From assembly GCF_003051005.1 (NCBI RefSeq), contig NZ_QAOW01000002.1, positions 1 through 64,000 of the forward strand: a stretch of 64,000 nt of DNA, in the 5' to 3' direction. The translations under genes were made by a program, and so were the position numbers. The notes under the pieces were generated by a model, which was not told the DNA's origin, ran no database searches, and saw nothing but the letters and a program-made list of their open reading frames with translations. Positions 1-8,490 of the stretch are shown here, piece after piece; positions within the stretch are counted from its first letter, which is position 1, and each line of letters starts with the position of its first letter. This DNA is from Rhodococcus sp. OK519. GTDB lineage: Bacteria; Actinomycetota; Actinomycetes; Mycobacteriales; Mycobacteriaceae.

Positions 1-885
1 CAGGCGCTCCTCGACTGCGCCACCGGACCCGCCGCCACCACCGACACACTGCGCGGCGCCATCGCGAAACTCGAGCGGATCTTCGAATCCGACGAACTCC
101 CCGCCAGCGAAGACACCGACCGCAACGAATTCCATGCGTCGAAGACGCTGAACGGACGCGTCGCCGTAAAGGGCGATTTCGACGCCGTCACCGGCGAGAT
201 GCTGCTGACCGCACTGTCCGCCCTGACGAAACCAACCAATCCGGTCGACGACCCCGCCGGCATGCGCAGCCCCGGACAACGCCGGGCCGAGGCGTTCACC
301 GAGATCGTGCGGCACTACCTCGACTCCGGCGACGCCCCGGTCGAGGGCGGAGAGAAGCCGCACCTGTCGCTGCACGTGAACGCGGCAGACCTGGCGCAGA
401 CGGATAACGATCATGCGCATACCGGTGATGATCCGGATCTGTTCGGCGACAAAGACATCGCCCACATGCCCTGGACGGGACCACTGAGCATCGCAACCGC
501 ACGTCGACTCGCCTGCGACTGCCACCTCACACCAGTAGTGATGGACGACGGCGTCCCGCTCAATCTCGGACGCAGCAGCAGAACAGTCCCCAAGAAGCAG
601 CGCCGGGCGCTCATCGCCCGCGACCACGGCTGCGCCTTCCCAGGCTGCGGCACACCACCCGCCCACTGCGAAGGCCACCACATCAAACACTGGGTCGACG
701 GCGGACCCACCGACCTCGACAACCTGGTCCTGCTGTGCCGCTACCACCACCGGCTACTCCACCATTCCCACTGGCAAGTAGCCATCGGCGACGACCACCA
801 CCCGTGGTTCACACCGCCAGGCTCACTGGACCCGTACCGGAAACCGATCCCCGCCCGGGGCCGCGCCGGACCACAAGCGGCCTGA
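1..885 (+). CDS. DUF222 / HNH endonuclease domain protein (13E12-type), 5' end missing
   Basis: The frame is open from base 1, so the gene begins before the window and 294 codons are visible. The first part matches the end of a DUF222 domain (DFDAVTGEMLLTALSAL near residue 60). The C-terminal part carries an HNH/McrA-like nuclease fold: ARDHGCAFPGC, then GHHIKHWVDGGPTDLDN, then CRYHHRLLH, which supply the Cys/His zinc and catalytic positions. These proteins are common and multi-copy in Mycobacteriales, where related copies are called 13E12 repeat proteins. Their cellular role is not established; a DNA nuclease activity is inferred from the intact HNH motif. The gene ends three bases from the stop codon of the convergent regulator gene, with no terminator hairpin between them. 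Confidence 0.9.
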   Translation, partial: QALLDCATGPAATTDTLRGAIAKLERIFESDELPASEDTDRNEFHASKTLNGRVAVKGDFDAVTGEMLLTALSALTKPTNPVDDPAGMRSPGQRRAEAFTEIVRHYLDSGDAPVEGGEKPHLSLHVNAADLAQTDNDHAHTGDDPDLFGDKDIAHMPWTGPLSIATARRLACDCHLTPVVMDDGVPLNLGRSSRTVPKKQRRALIARDHGCAFPGCGTPPAHCEGHHIKHWVDGGPTDLDNLVLLCRYHHRLLHHSHWQVAIGDDHHPWFTPPGSLDPYRKPIPARGRAGPQAA

Positions 886-888
886 GGG

Positions 889-3759
889 TCAACGTGATTC
901 GGATATCGGACCCTCGACCAGTTCGCCCAAGAGCCGATTGACCTCTTCGCGCGTGAGGTGGGCTCCCATGGCCGCGTACTGCTCGTAGTCCTTGTCGTCG
1001 AGCGCACCGCGAACAGCGGCCGCCTCGATCGGCCCGTCGGAGGCATCGATCCAGGCAGGAAGGAATCCGGCCTGCGCCCCCAACGCATCGACCGCGCCCA
1101 TGAGCACTGCACCGTCAGTCGGTCGACCGGACGCCGCCAGCACTGCTGCCGTCGAATGAATCATCACCAGCCACGACGTGACGTCGCCTTCCTCCTCCAG
1201 GTCGGCCCGCATCACCCGCATCGTCGCCAGCGCGCCCTCCACGTCCCCGGCGTCGGCAGCGGCCTTCATCAGCGCCCACGTCGACGATGTGACCGCCCAG
1301 CGGTGCCCACACCGCTCGGCCGTTCGAATCGCCTCCCGCAACTCGTCCCGGGCCGCCTCCGCCTCCCCCACCGACCGCAGCAGCATGCCCAACACCATCC
1401 GGGCCTCGGCCTCTGCCCACAGGGCGTCATGCTCGACCGCCAACTGCACGGCGTGCCGGCAAATGTCGACGGCAACCTCGGGCCGCCCCTGGATCGCAAC
1501 GAAGTGGGACCGCCACGCCTCGTCGCGGGCCACCTCGCCTATCTCACCGATCGAGGACCAGAGCTGAGCTCCGCGCCGCACCGAGTCCTCGGCCGTCGCC
1601 GCATCGCCCGTCAGGTACGTCAACGACGCCAATCCGTCCAGAGCCCGCGCCATCACCCGGGGCTCGGGCGGTCGCCAATCACCGGCAACCAGATCCAGTG
1701 CGGTACGCAGGAACTGGAGACCCTCACCGATGTTCCCGATCCGGTACCAGAACCAGGCGAGCAGGCCGGCGAGTTCGAGTGCATAGTGGGCGTCGTCGAC
1801 CGCGAAGGCCGACTCGAGCGCAGCACGGTGTTCGGCCTGATCGGAGGCCAGCATGTCCACCGCCAAACCTGCCCGGGCGCTACGCAGCATCGGCGCGATC
1901 GCTTCGGCCCGGGCCAGCACATAGGCGCGATGGGCCGCCCGAATCGCGATCGATTCAGCGTCGTCGGCCTGTTCCCGCGCGAACCGGCGCACCGTCGCAA
2001 GCATGCGATACCGGGTCGGCGACGACCCGGGGACGACTCGGACCAGCCCACGCCGTACGAGACCGGTGAGAACCGCCGACACCTGCTCGCTGGCACCCAG
2101 CGCGCACACCGCCGTCGCCCCCTCCACATCGAAGGATCCCGCGAACACGGAGATCCGACGCACCAGACGCGCCTCCCCATCCGACAGCAATCGATTGGCC
2201 CAGTCGATTGTGTCCCACAGTCGACCCCGCGGACCGATGGCAGGTTCGGGAGTGCCGTGGAGCAACGTGAAGTGAGCCGCGAGACGGCCGACGATCTGTT
2301 CCTCCGTCATCCAACGCAACTGTGCCGCAGCGATTTCGATGGCGAGTGGCAAGCCTTCCACTGCCCGGCAGATCCCGTGAACCGCTTCGGTGTTGCGGGA
2401 ATCCAGTTTCCACCCCGCCGTCACACCCGCCGCCCGCTCGGAGAACAACTCGACGGCGGCGCCGTCCACCGACAGTGCCGTCACCACGTGCACGGCCTCG
2501 CCGTCCACGCCGAGGGGATCTGCTCCCGTGACGATCACCCGGACGTCCGGGCAGTGGGAAACGATCGCGCGCGCCACGTCCGCGGCGTAGCCGGCGACGT
2601 GCTCGCAATTGTCGAGAACCAGCACACACGCGCGTGCGGCGAGCACCTCCGCCAGGTGCGCTGCCGATCCGATTCCGGGCAGCGACAGCAATGTTGCAAT
2701 TGTCGACGGAATCAGTGCTCCGTCACTGACTTTGGACAGGTCCACGACCCAGGGGCCGTCCGGATCCTCACGCCGTCGACACGCCTCGACCGCGAGCCGC
2801 GTCCGGCCGACCCCGCCAGGCCCCACCAGGGTGACCAGCCTCCCGCTGTCGAGTAGATCCATCACCTCGGAGACGTCCCGCTCGCGGTCGACGAGCCGAG
2901 TCCGTGGTGCCATCAGGTTCGATCCGCGAGGCTTGGCCGGCGGAGACACCCGCGCCGACTCCAGGTACACGGAGTCGTTCGTGAGGATCGCGGTTTCGAT
3001 GCGCCGCAGCCCCGGGCTGATCTCGCAGCCCAGTCGGTCGTCGATGATCGCGCGACAGCGGCGGATCGCGGCGAGAGCGTGTGCCCGCTGACCCGAGCGA
3101 CACAGGCCGAGCACCAACAGTTCCCACGCACGTTCGTCGAGCGGGTGGTCCGCGACGAGCGCCTCCGCCTCGACCGCCGCAGCGGCCGGCGCCCCACCGT
3201 CGAGTAGCGCAGTCGCCATCGACATCCGGGCCGCGAACCGCAGGGCGGTCAACCGGAAGACCTCCGTCTCGATGAACACCGTCTCGGTGAATGCCGACGA
3301 AGGGATCCCCGCATAGGCGATTCCGTGCCACAGCCGCAGGCCTTCACGGTATGCGTCCGCCGCGGCGTCGGGCGCCGACTCGAGCATCGCATCACCACGC
3401 CGGACCTCGTCGACGAACCGTTGAGAGTCAACGGCGTACCGGTCGGCGAGCAACTGCACACGCGTGCCCTCGCGGGTCACGACCCTCTCGCCCTCGGCAG
3501 CACCCGCTTCGAGGCGCTCCCGCAGCTCCTCGACGGCCTGCACGAGCGGGTCCGGGCCGCCGTCGGCCTGGCCGTTCCCTGCAGCCGCCACCCCGGTGTG
3601 CCGCACCTGGGCGCGCAATCGTTCGATGTCGACGGAGTGTGGAAACGCCACGAGCAAGGCGGCGAGCAACGCGCGTTGCTGCGCGTCGAGAACGATCGGG
3701 GCTCCATCTCGTCGCACCGTGACGGGACCCAGAACCGCGAACTCGAGTCCGTCCGCCAT
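889..3759 (-). CDS. AfsR/SARP-like transcriptional regulator (BTAD, NB-ARC-type NTPase, TPR)
   Basis: A 956-residue STAND-type regulator. The N-terminus (LGPVTVRRDG, residues 10-19) looks like the winged-helix segment of SARP proteins, though it is less typical after residue 45. A BTAD domain follows at about 95-265. An NB-ARC-like NTPase comes next, with P-loop GPGGVGRT around 311-320 and Walker B VLVLDNCEH near 383. The C-terminal half is helical, TPR-like repeats. The invariant P-loop lysine is arginine here (residue 319), whereas the similar regulator at 46682-49045 keeps GVGKT. The start is supported by AAGGGAG seven bases upstream. The target genes are unknown; the acyl-CoA dehydrogenase pair immediately downstream-on-map (upstream in transcription) is a possible but unproven target. 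Confidence 0.85.
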   Translation of the reverse strand: MADGLEFAVLGPVTVRRDGAPIVLDAQQRALLAALLVAFPHSVDIERLRAQVRHTGVAAAGNGQADGGPDPLVQAVEELRERLEAGAAEGERVVTREGTRVQLLADRYAVDSQRFVDEVRRGDAMLESAPDAAADAYREGLRLWHGIAYAGIPSSAFTETVFIETEVFRLTALRFAARMSMATALLDGGAPAAAAVEAEALVADHPLDERAWELLVLGLCRSGQRAHALAAIRRCRAIIDDRLGCEISPGLRRIETAILTNDSVYLESARVSPPAKPRGSNLMAPRTRLVDRERDVSEVMDLLDSGRLVTLVGPGGVGRTRLAVEACRRREDPDGPWVVDLSKVSDGALIPSTIATLLSLPGIGSAAHLAEVLAARACVLVLDNCEHVAGYAADVARAIVSHCPDVRVIVTGADPLGVDGEAVHVVTALSVDGAAVELFSERAAGVTAGWKLDSRNTEAVHGICRAVEGLPLAIEIAAAQLRWMTEEQIVGRLAAHFTLLHGTPEPAIGPRGRLWDTIDWANRLLSDGEARLVRRISVFAGSFDVEGATAVCALGASEQVSAVLTGLVRRGLVRVVPGSSPTRYRMLATVRRFAREQADDAESIAIRAAHRAYVLARAEAIAPMLRSARAGLAVDMLASDQAEHRAALESAFAVDDAHYALELAGLLAWFWYRIGNIGEGLQFLRTALDLVAGDWRPPEPRVMARALDGLASLTYLTGDAATAEDSVRRGAQLWSSIGEIGEVARDEAWRSHFVAIQGRPEVAVDICRHAVQLAVEHDALWAEAEARMVLGMLLRSVGEAEAARDELREAIRTAERCGHRWAVTSSTWALMKAAADAGDVEGALATMRVMRADLEEEGDVTSWLVMIHSTAAVLAASGRPTDGAVLMGAVDALGAQAGFLPAWIDASDGPIEAAAVRGALDDKDYEQYAAMGAHLTREEVNRLLGELVEGPISESR

Positions 3760-3795
3760 CGGTAACTCCCTTCGGTCCGATCGCCCTGTGGTCCG

Positions 3796-4929
3796 CTAGC
3801 CCGTCACGTTCACCATGTCGTGCCCCGCGACGTCGGCGGCGAGCACCCGCAGGTGATCGTCCGCCGAGCCGAGCGTGTGCTCGATCGCGGTCAACCTGGA
3901 CACGTAGTGCCCCACCGAATACTCAGCCGTCATCCCGATGCCGCCGTGCATCTGGATCGCCTCCTGCCCGATGTGCCGCGCCGATCGGCCGATCCGAAGT
4001 TTCGCGCGGGAGGCGACCACCGGATCGACCACCCCGTCGGCGAGCGACATCGTCACGTATTGGCTCATGCTTCGCGCCAACTCGAGCGAGACGTACATGT
4101 CCGCGGCACGCTGCGTAAGCGTCTGGAAGCTCGCGAGAGGGACGCCGAATTGTCTACGCGTTCTCAAGTATTCGGTGGTGAGTTGCAGTGCCACCTCCAT
4201 CGCCCCCACCGCCTCGGCACACAGCGCGGCCTGCGCCCGCACATGCGCGGCCCGGATCGCGACCACTGCGTCTCCTCCGAGTCCCAACGCCTCGCCGGGA
4301 GCATCGCGCAGCTCGATCTGCGCGCCCCGCAGTCCGTCGTGCGTCGCGTACGTCTTGCGTGTCACGCCCGGCGCGTCCGCGTCGACGAGAAACAGCCCGA
4401 TGCCGCCGTCCGGCAGCAACGCCGACACCACTACGGTGTCGGCGCAGTCACCGTGTGGAACGGGGTTCTTGGTTCCGCTGATCGTCCACGAATCGCCCTG
4501 CCGCACAGCAGTAGTGGCCACTTCCATAGACGGCCACCGCTGCCCCGGCTCCGCGTGGGCGAATGCCAGGAGGAGCGCACCGCCCACGACGCCGGGCAGG
4601 ATCTTGCGACGCTGGACCTCGCTGCCGACATCTGCGATCAGGCCACCGGGAAGCAGGACTGCATCGAGGACCGGTTCGGGCGCCAGGCGGCGACCGAGTT
4701 CGGTCATGACGATCCCCACCTCCACGGGCCCGGCACCCGATCCACCGTCTGCCTCGTCGAACCCCAGACCGAGGAGCCCGGTCTCGGCGAGCATGCGCCA
4801 CACGTCGACTCGCCAGCCGCGCGGGGTGTCCTTCGCCGCCGACAGTTGTTCGAGGTCGTAGCTGCGCTCCAGTAGCTCCCGGGTCGTGTCCCGCAGCAGT
4901 CTCTGTTCGTCGTCCAGTTCGAAGTCCAT
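3796..4929 (-). CDS. acyl-CoA dehydrogenase, small-subunit type
   Basis: A 377-residue flavoprotein of the acyl-CoA dehydrogenase fold that would introduce an alpha,beta double bond into an acyl-CoA. It starts MDFELDDEQRLLRD and ends with the family segment QMHGGIGMTAEYSVGHY. I prefer the ATG at 4929 over the in-frame GTG at 4941, because the family N-terminus begins at MDF and an AGGCGG motif precedes it. It lies eight bases after the stop of another acyl-CoA dehydrogenase gene. In actinobacteria such adjacent pairs often form alpha2beta2 enzymes for bulky substrates, for example the ChsE-type (FadE) enzymes of cholesterol side-chain degradation. The substrate here is not known. Confidence 0.9.
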   Translation of the reverse strand: MDFELDDEQRLLRDTTRELLERSYDLEQLSAAKDTPRGWRVDVWRMLAETGLLGLGFDEADGGSGAGPVEVGIVMTELGRRLAPEPVLDAVLLPGGLIADVGSEVQRRKILPGVVGGALLLAFAHAEPGQRWPSMEVATTAVRQGDSWTISGTKNPVPHGDCADTVVVSALLPDGGIGLFLVDADAPGVTRKTYATHDGLRGAQIELRDAPGEALGLGGDAVVAIRAAHVRAQAALCAEAVGAMEVALQLTTEYLRTRRQFGVPLASFQTLTQRAADMYVSLELARSMSQYVTMSLADGVVDPVVASRAKLRIGRSARHIGQEAIQMHGGIGMTAEYSVGHYVSRLTAIEHTLGSADDHLRVLAADVAGHDMVNVTG

Positions 4930-4937
4930 GCGCCGCC

Positions 4938-6113
4938 TCACAATCCGAGGATCGACGATGCGATGATGCTGCGTTGCACCTCACTCGACCCGCTGTAGAT
5001 GGATACCTTGCGGTAGTTGAGATAGGTGGGGGTGGCCCGTTGCGCCCACAGCGGGGACGCGATCTCGTCGCCGGCGTCGAAGGGCAGCGAGTCCGGTCCG
5101 GCGATGTCGACGAGGAGTTCGGTGGCGGCCTGCTGCAGTTCCGATCCACGCAGCTTGAGCAGTGACGACGCCGGATCGGGTTTGCCGTTGGCGGAACTGG
5201 CCACCACCCGCAACTGGGTGAGCTCGAGCGCGAGCAGTTCGTTCTCCAGTTCGGCGACGCGCGTGGCGAACAGCGGATCGTCGAGCAACGTGCCGGACCC
5301 GAGCACGGTCCCTGCGGCGCGCTCCTTGGCTCGTGCGAGCCGAACCTTGGTGCGGCCGACGCCGGTGACTCCGGTGCGCTCGTTCCCGAGCAGGAACTTG
5401 GCGTAGCTCCAGCCCGCGTTCTCCTCCCCCACCAGATTCTCGGCGGGTACGCGCACGTCGTCGAAGAACACCTCGTTGACCTCGTAGCTGCCGTCGATGA
5501 GCCGGATCGGCCGGACGGTGACGCCGGGCGAAGTGAGGTCGACGAGGATGAACGAGATCCCCGCCTGCTTCTTCGGAGCGTTCGGGTCGGTCCGCACGAG
5601 ACAGAAGATCCAGTCGGCGTACTGCGCGAGCGTGGTCCATGTCTTCTGCCCGTTGATCACGTACTCGTCGCCGTCACGAACCGCGCGGGTCTGCAGCGAC
5701 GCCAGATCAGACCCGGAACCGGGCTCCGAAAAACCCTGGCACCACCAGATGTCGAGGTTCGCGGTCGCCGGAAGGAACCGCTCCTTCTGCTCCTCGGAAC
5801 CGAACGTCGCGATCACCGGGCCCACCATGTTCGCGTTGAACGCCAGCGGTTCCGGAACGGCGGCAAGCTGCATCTCGTCGAGCCAGATGTGACGCTGGAC
5901 CGCAGTCCAATCCCGGCCGCCCCACTTGACCGGCCAGTGCGGAACCGCGAGGCCCGCTGCGTTGAGGATACGATGTGTCGCCACGACGTCGTCCCGGCCG
6001 ATCGTCCCGCCGGAGGCCACCTGCTCCCGGATCTCGGAGGGAATCTCCGTCCGAAAGAACACGCGCATCTCGTCTCGGAAGGCGCGCTCTTGCGGGGTCA
6101 ACGCCAGGTTCAT
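4938..6113 (-). CDS. acyl-CoA dehydrogenase, large-subunit type
   Basis: A 391-residue acyl-CoA dehydrogenase. The N-terminal helical domain begins MNLALTPQERAFRDEMR. The central FAD-binding region contains WWCQGFSEPGSGSDLA and the C-terminal end reads YSGSSEVQRSIIASSILGL. The ATG is preceded by GGAGGTAACCATCG, a strong ribosome binding site. It is the first gene of a two-gene unit with the smaller paralogue, eight bases apart, so a heteromeric enzyme is likely. The sequence type resembles the FadE proteins that handle steroid or other bulky acyl-CoAs, but no other steroid-catabolic genes are in the window, so the substrate is left open. Confidence 0.92.
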   Translation of the reverse strand: MNLALTPQERAFRDEMRVFFRTEIPSEIREQVASGGTIGRDDVVATHRILNAAGLAVPHWPVKWGGRDWTAVQRHIWLDEMQLAAVPEPLAFNANMVGPVIATFGSEEQKERFLPATANLDIWWCQGFSEPGSGSDLASLQTRAVRDGDEYVINGQKTWTTLAQYADWIFCLVRTDPNAPKKQAGISFILVDLTSPGVTVRPIRLIDGSYEVNEVFFDDVRVPAENLVGEENAGWSYAKFLLGNERTGVTGVGRTKVRLARAKERAAGTVLGSGTLLDDPLFATRVAELENELLALELTQLRVVASSANGKPDPASSLLKLRGSELQQAATELLVDIAGPDSLPFDAGDEIASPLWAQRATPTYLNYRKVSIYSGSSEVQRSIIASSILGL

Positions 6114-6239
6114 CGATGGTTACCTCCACACACACGGATCCGGACCGGCCCTCGGTGCGAACGTTACCCTCCTGGCGTGCACAAACAGGAGGCTTTGAAC
6201 TCCCGTGCGCGGGTGTCGTGCAACTCTGGCTTCCACCGC

Positions 6240-7817
6240 TCACGCAGACGCCGGCGGGTCGGGTTCGCGCGCCATGCGAAGCGTGTTGAGGACCCCGAGA
6301 ACACCTGCCAGAAGCGGCACCAGCAGCGCCGCCTGCAGGGCAAGTGGCCGAGCGTCGGTATTGATACGGACGATCTCGTCCTGGATGGCGGGCGCCTGGC
6401 CCTGCAGCAACAACTCGAGCTCCGCGTTGCTCATCACCTCGGCGTCGTGCTCGAGCACCTCCGCCACGCGCTGTTGCTCGGCCGCCGGGAGCACCGAGCT
6501 CGACTCTGACATCGTGGTGAACGTCGTCGACAGCATCGCCAGCATGACGGCGCCCGCGAAGGCGAGCCCGAACGACAACCCGAAGGATCCGGCCGCAGAG
6601 TTGGTGCCGGCGGCCTCGCTGACCCGCTCCTCGGAGATCGGGGCGAGCGTGTAGTTGTTCAACTGCGAGACCAGCAATCCGAGACCCGCGCCCGCGACCA
6701 CCAGCGGGGCCAGCAAAGCCCACCCGAAGTCTGCTCTCGGGACGATCGGTAGGAGCACGGCGATTCCCACGGTGACCAGTACGAAACCCCACCTGATCAT
6801 GACGGTCGGCCGCCGGTTGCCTGCCTTCTTTCCCGCAAGCAGCGCGACGGCGAACATGCTCAGCGACAGCGGGGCCAGCGAAAGACCCGCCTGCATCGCG
6901 TTGTATTCGAGCACCATCTGCAAGTAGATGGGCAGCGCAATCATCGTGCCGCCCAGCGCGATCTGCTGGAGCATCTGCTGTGAGACTCCGAGCCGGAACA
7001 CCTTCGACCGGAAGAGATCCGGATCCAGCAGGGTCGCGTCGCCCCGCCGTTTTCGGCGCAGCAACCAGAAGGCCAGACCCGTGAGCGCCGCCGCACCGGC
7101 CACCAGCAGCGCGGCAACCGCCTCGCCACCCTCCTGCCACACCAGGATCCCCAGCACTATTCCGCCCATGCCGACCACCGAGAGCACCGCACCGAACACG
7201 TCCACACCCCGCGAGCCCGTGTACGGCACGTCACGGACGAGTCCGATGCCCGAGAGGACGACCGCGATGATCGCAGCCTCGAGGACGAAGGCGACGCGCC
7301 ACGAGAGATACGTCGTGATGAATCCGCCGAGCAGAGGCCCTACCGCTGCCGCGATCGCCGCTGCCGCCCCGACGAGGGCATACACCTTCTTCTGCGCGTC
7401 ACCTTCGAAGTTTCCGTGGATGAGAGACTGCATCGCCGGCAGGAGCAGTGAAGCGCCGATCCCGCCGACCACCGCCCAGAAGAAGATCACCGCGGTCAGG
7501 TTCTGGGCGACAGCCATCGCCACCGCGCCGATCGCGTATCCGAGCAGACCCAGAACGTAGGCGCGCTTGCGTCCGACGAGGTCACCGACCTTGCTGCCGA
7601 TGAGGATGAACGCCGCCGACACCAGCGCCTCCAGTGCGATGGCCGACTGCACTCCGCTGACGGTCGTGTCGAGGTCGCGCACCACCGCCGAGATCGACAC
7701 GTTCATCAGCGAGGTGTCCACGACCAGGACGAACATCGCCATCGCGAGCAGGAGTGCAAGCAGGTTCCGGCGCCGAGACATCCGGTCGGATCCGTCGGAG
7801 ATCACGCTTTCACTCAT
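6240..7817 (-). CDS. MFS drug exporter, DHA2 (EmrB/QacA) family
   Basis: A 525-residue integral membrane protein with about 14 predicted hydrophobic segments. It shows the MFS motif A loop GSKVGDLVGRKRAYVLG after the second segment and the family N-terminus FVLVVDTSLMNVSISAVVRD. Members are proton-driven exporters of lipophilic drugs and dyes. I chose the ATG at 7817 (MSESVISDG) because GAGGTGG lies upstream; an alternative start is at 7844. A perfect family length and intact motifs argue for a functional gene. No dedicated regulator gene sits next to it. A long basic-acidic loop (LLRRKRRGDATLLDPDLFR) lies mid-protein, as usual for this family. Confidence 0.92.
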   Translation of the reverse strand: MSESVISDGSDRMSRRRNLLALLLAMAMFVLVVDTSLMNVSISAVVRDLDTTVSGVQSAIALEALVSAAFILIGSKVGDLVGRKRAYVLGLLGYAIGAVAMAVAQNLTAVIFFWAVVGGIGASLLLPAMQSLIHGNFEGDAQKKVYALVGAAAAIAAAVGPLLGGFITTYLSWRVAFVLEAAIIAVVLSGIGLVRDVPYTGSRGVDVFGAVLSVVGMGGIVLGILVWQEGGEAVAALLVAGAAALTGLAFWLLRRKRRGDATLLDPDLFRSKVFRLGVSQQMLQQIALGGTMIALPIYLQMVLEYNAMQAGLSLAPLSLSMFAVALLAGKKAGNRRPTVMIRWGFVLVTVGIAVLLPIVPRADFGWALLAPLVVAGAGLGLLVSQLNNYTLAPISEERVSEAAGTNSAAGSFGLSFGLAFAGAVMLAMLSTTFTTMSESSSVLPAAEQQRVAEVLEHDAEVMSNAELELLLQGQAPAIQDEIVRINTDARPLALQAALLVPLLAGVLGVLNTLRMAREPDPPASA

Positions 7818-7916
7818 CGCGGGCCCACCACCTCGGCACGGCACTCACGGCGTTCGTCGCCGGAGTCCGACGGTATCGCCACGGGCTACGGGAGGAGACG
7901 GAAACCGGCGGGCCGC

Positions 7917-7956
7917 GGCCTCCCTGTTCCCGAACTGTTTCGGAAACAGAGGGGCC
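7917..7956. terminator. long imperfect hairpin, probable terminator
   Basis: GGCCTCCCTGTT pairs with AACAGAGGGGCC (two wobble pairs), and the tip CCGAA-CTGT-TTCGG forms a further stem. It lies between the stop of the small HNH-like gene (7972) and the start of the MFS gene (7817), both on the minus strand, so it probably ends transcription of the former. There is no clear U-run, as is usual in high-GC actinobacteria. Confidence 0.55.
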
Positions 7957-7971
7957 GGGGCCCGGTCGGTG

Positions 7972-8415
7972 TCAGCGGGTTTCGAGCACCAGCAGGTATC
8001 CGCCGCCGCCGGCATCGATACGGGTGGCGACGTCGAGATCCGGCGCGAAACGGGACAACCGGTCGAGCAGCCATTCGGCCGCGGCCTCGGCATCCGACTC
8101 GCCGGGGCAGCGGGCCACCGCCACGCGGCCGCCCTTGCGGCTCAATTGCTCGACGACGCCGACGATCGGCGCGGGATCGACGACGAACAGTTCGTCCGGC
8201 CACGGCACGACGGGCTTGACCGCGCCCTTCTTGGTGTTGCACGCGCGGTGTGCCAGGCGCTCCTGAACCGCCTTACTCTTGCTCTTCTTCGCCGTGGCGA
8301 TGGCGTCGACGCTCGGGCCGCGCGGATCGTTGACGGACATGTCGGGGTCTACGGGTTCGTCACACAGCCAGCAACGCCAGCCGTCACGATCACCGATTTC
8401 CTGCATATTGCTCAC
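7972..8415 (-). CDS. small HNH-like zinc-site protein, function unknown
   Basis: A 147-residue protein. Two Cys pairs/His groups resemble an HNH-type zinc knuckle: WRCWLC near residue 14 and LAHRACNTKKG near 55-65. The rest (VVEQLSRKGGRVAVARCPG, then LLDRLSRFAPD) has no motif I can name. It begins with GTG at 8415. A TACCGT -10-like element lies six bases upstream and there is no Shine-Dalgarno sequence, which suggests a leaderless mRNA; ATG at 8406 is an alternative. Similar small proteins are annotated as hypothetical or HNH endonuclease in Rhodococcus and mycobacteria. Nuclease activity is not assured because the canonical HNH spacing is not evident. Confidence 0.7.
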   Translation of the reverse strand: MSNMQEIGDRDGWRCWLCDEPVDPDMSVNDPRGPSVDAIATAKKSKSKAVQERLAHRACNTKKGAVKPVVPWPDELFVVDPAPIVGVVEQLSRKGGRVAVARCPGESDAEAAAEWLLDRLSRFAPDLDVATRIDAGGGGYLLVLETR

Positions 8416-8421
8416 GCGAAA

Positions 8422-8427
8422 ACGGTA
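8422..8427 (-). promoter_or_regulatory. -10-like element for leaderless gene starting at 8415
   Basis: On the minus strand this reads TACCGT, six bases before the GTG start. It matches the TANNNT pattern expected for leaderless actinobacterial transcripts. It is embedded in one arm of a terminator stem. Confidence 0.5.
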
Positions 8428-8457
8428 CCTTCGCCGCCGAAGCCGCGAAGGTACCGT
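8422..8457. terminator. perfect 13-bp hairpin terminator of the ABC transporter operon
   Basis: ACGGTACCTTCGC (8422-8434) is perfectly complementary to GCGAAGGTACCGT (8445-8457), with a 10-base loop. It lies 34 bases beyond the stop of the ABC permease gene, at the end of its minus-strand operon. The stem also contains the -10-like TACCGT of the next minus-strand gene. Confidence 0.8.
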
Positions 8458-8490
8458 CCCCTGTTCCGACCGTCCGTTCCGACCGTCTGC

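Noticed and set aside
6150-6170. Partial palindrome GGTGCGAACGTTACC upstream of the acyl-CoA dehydrogenase gene
   Set aside because: Only the centre AACGTT and outer GGT/ACC are symmetric, which is too weak to call an operator.
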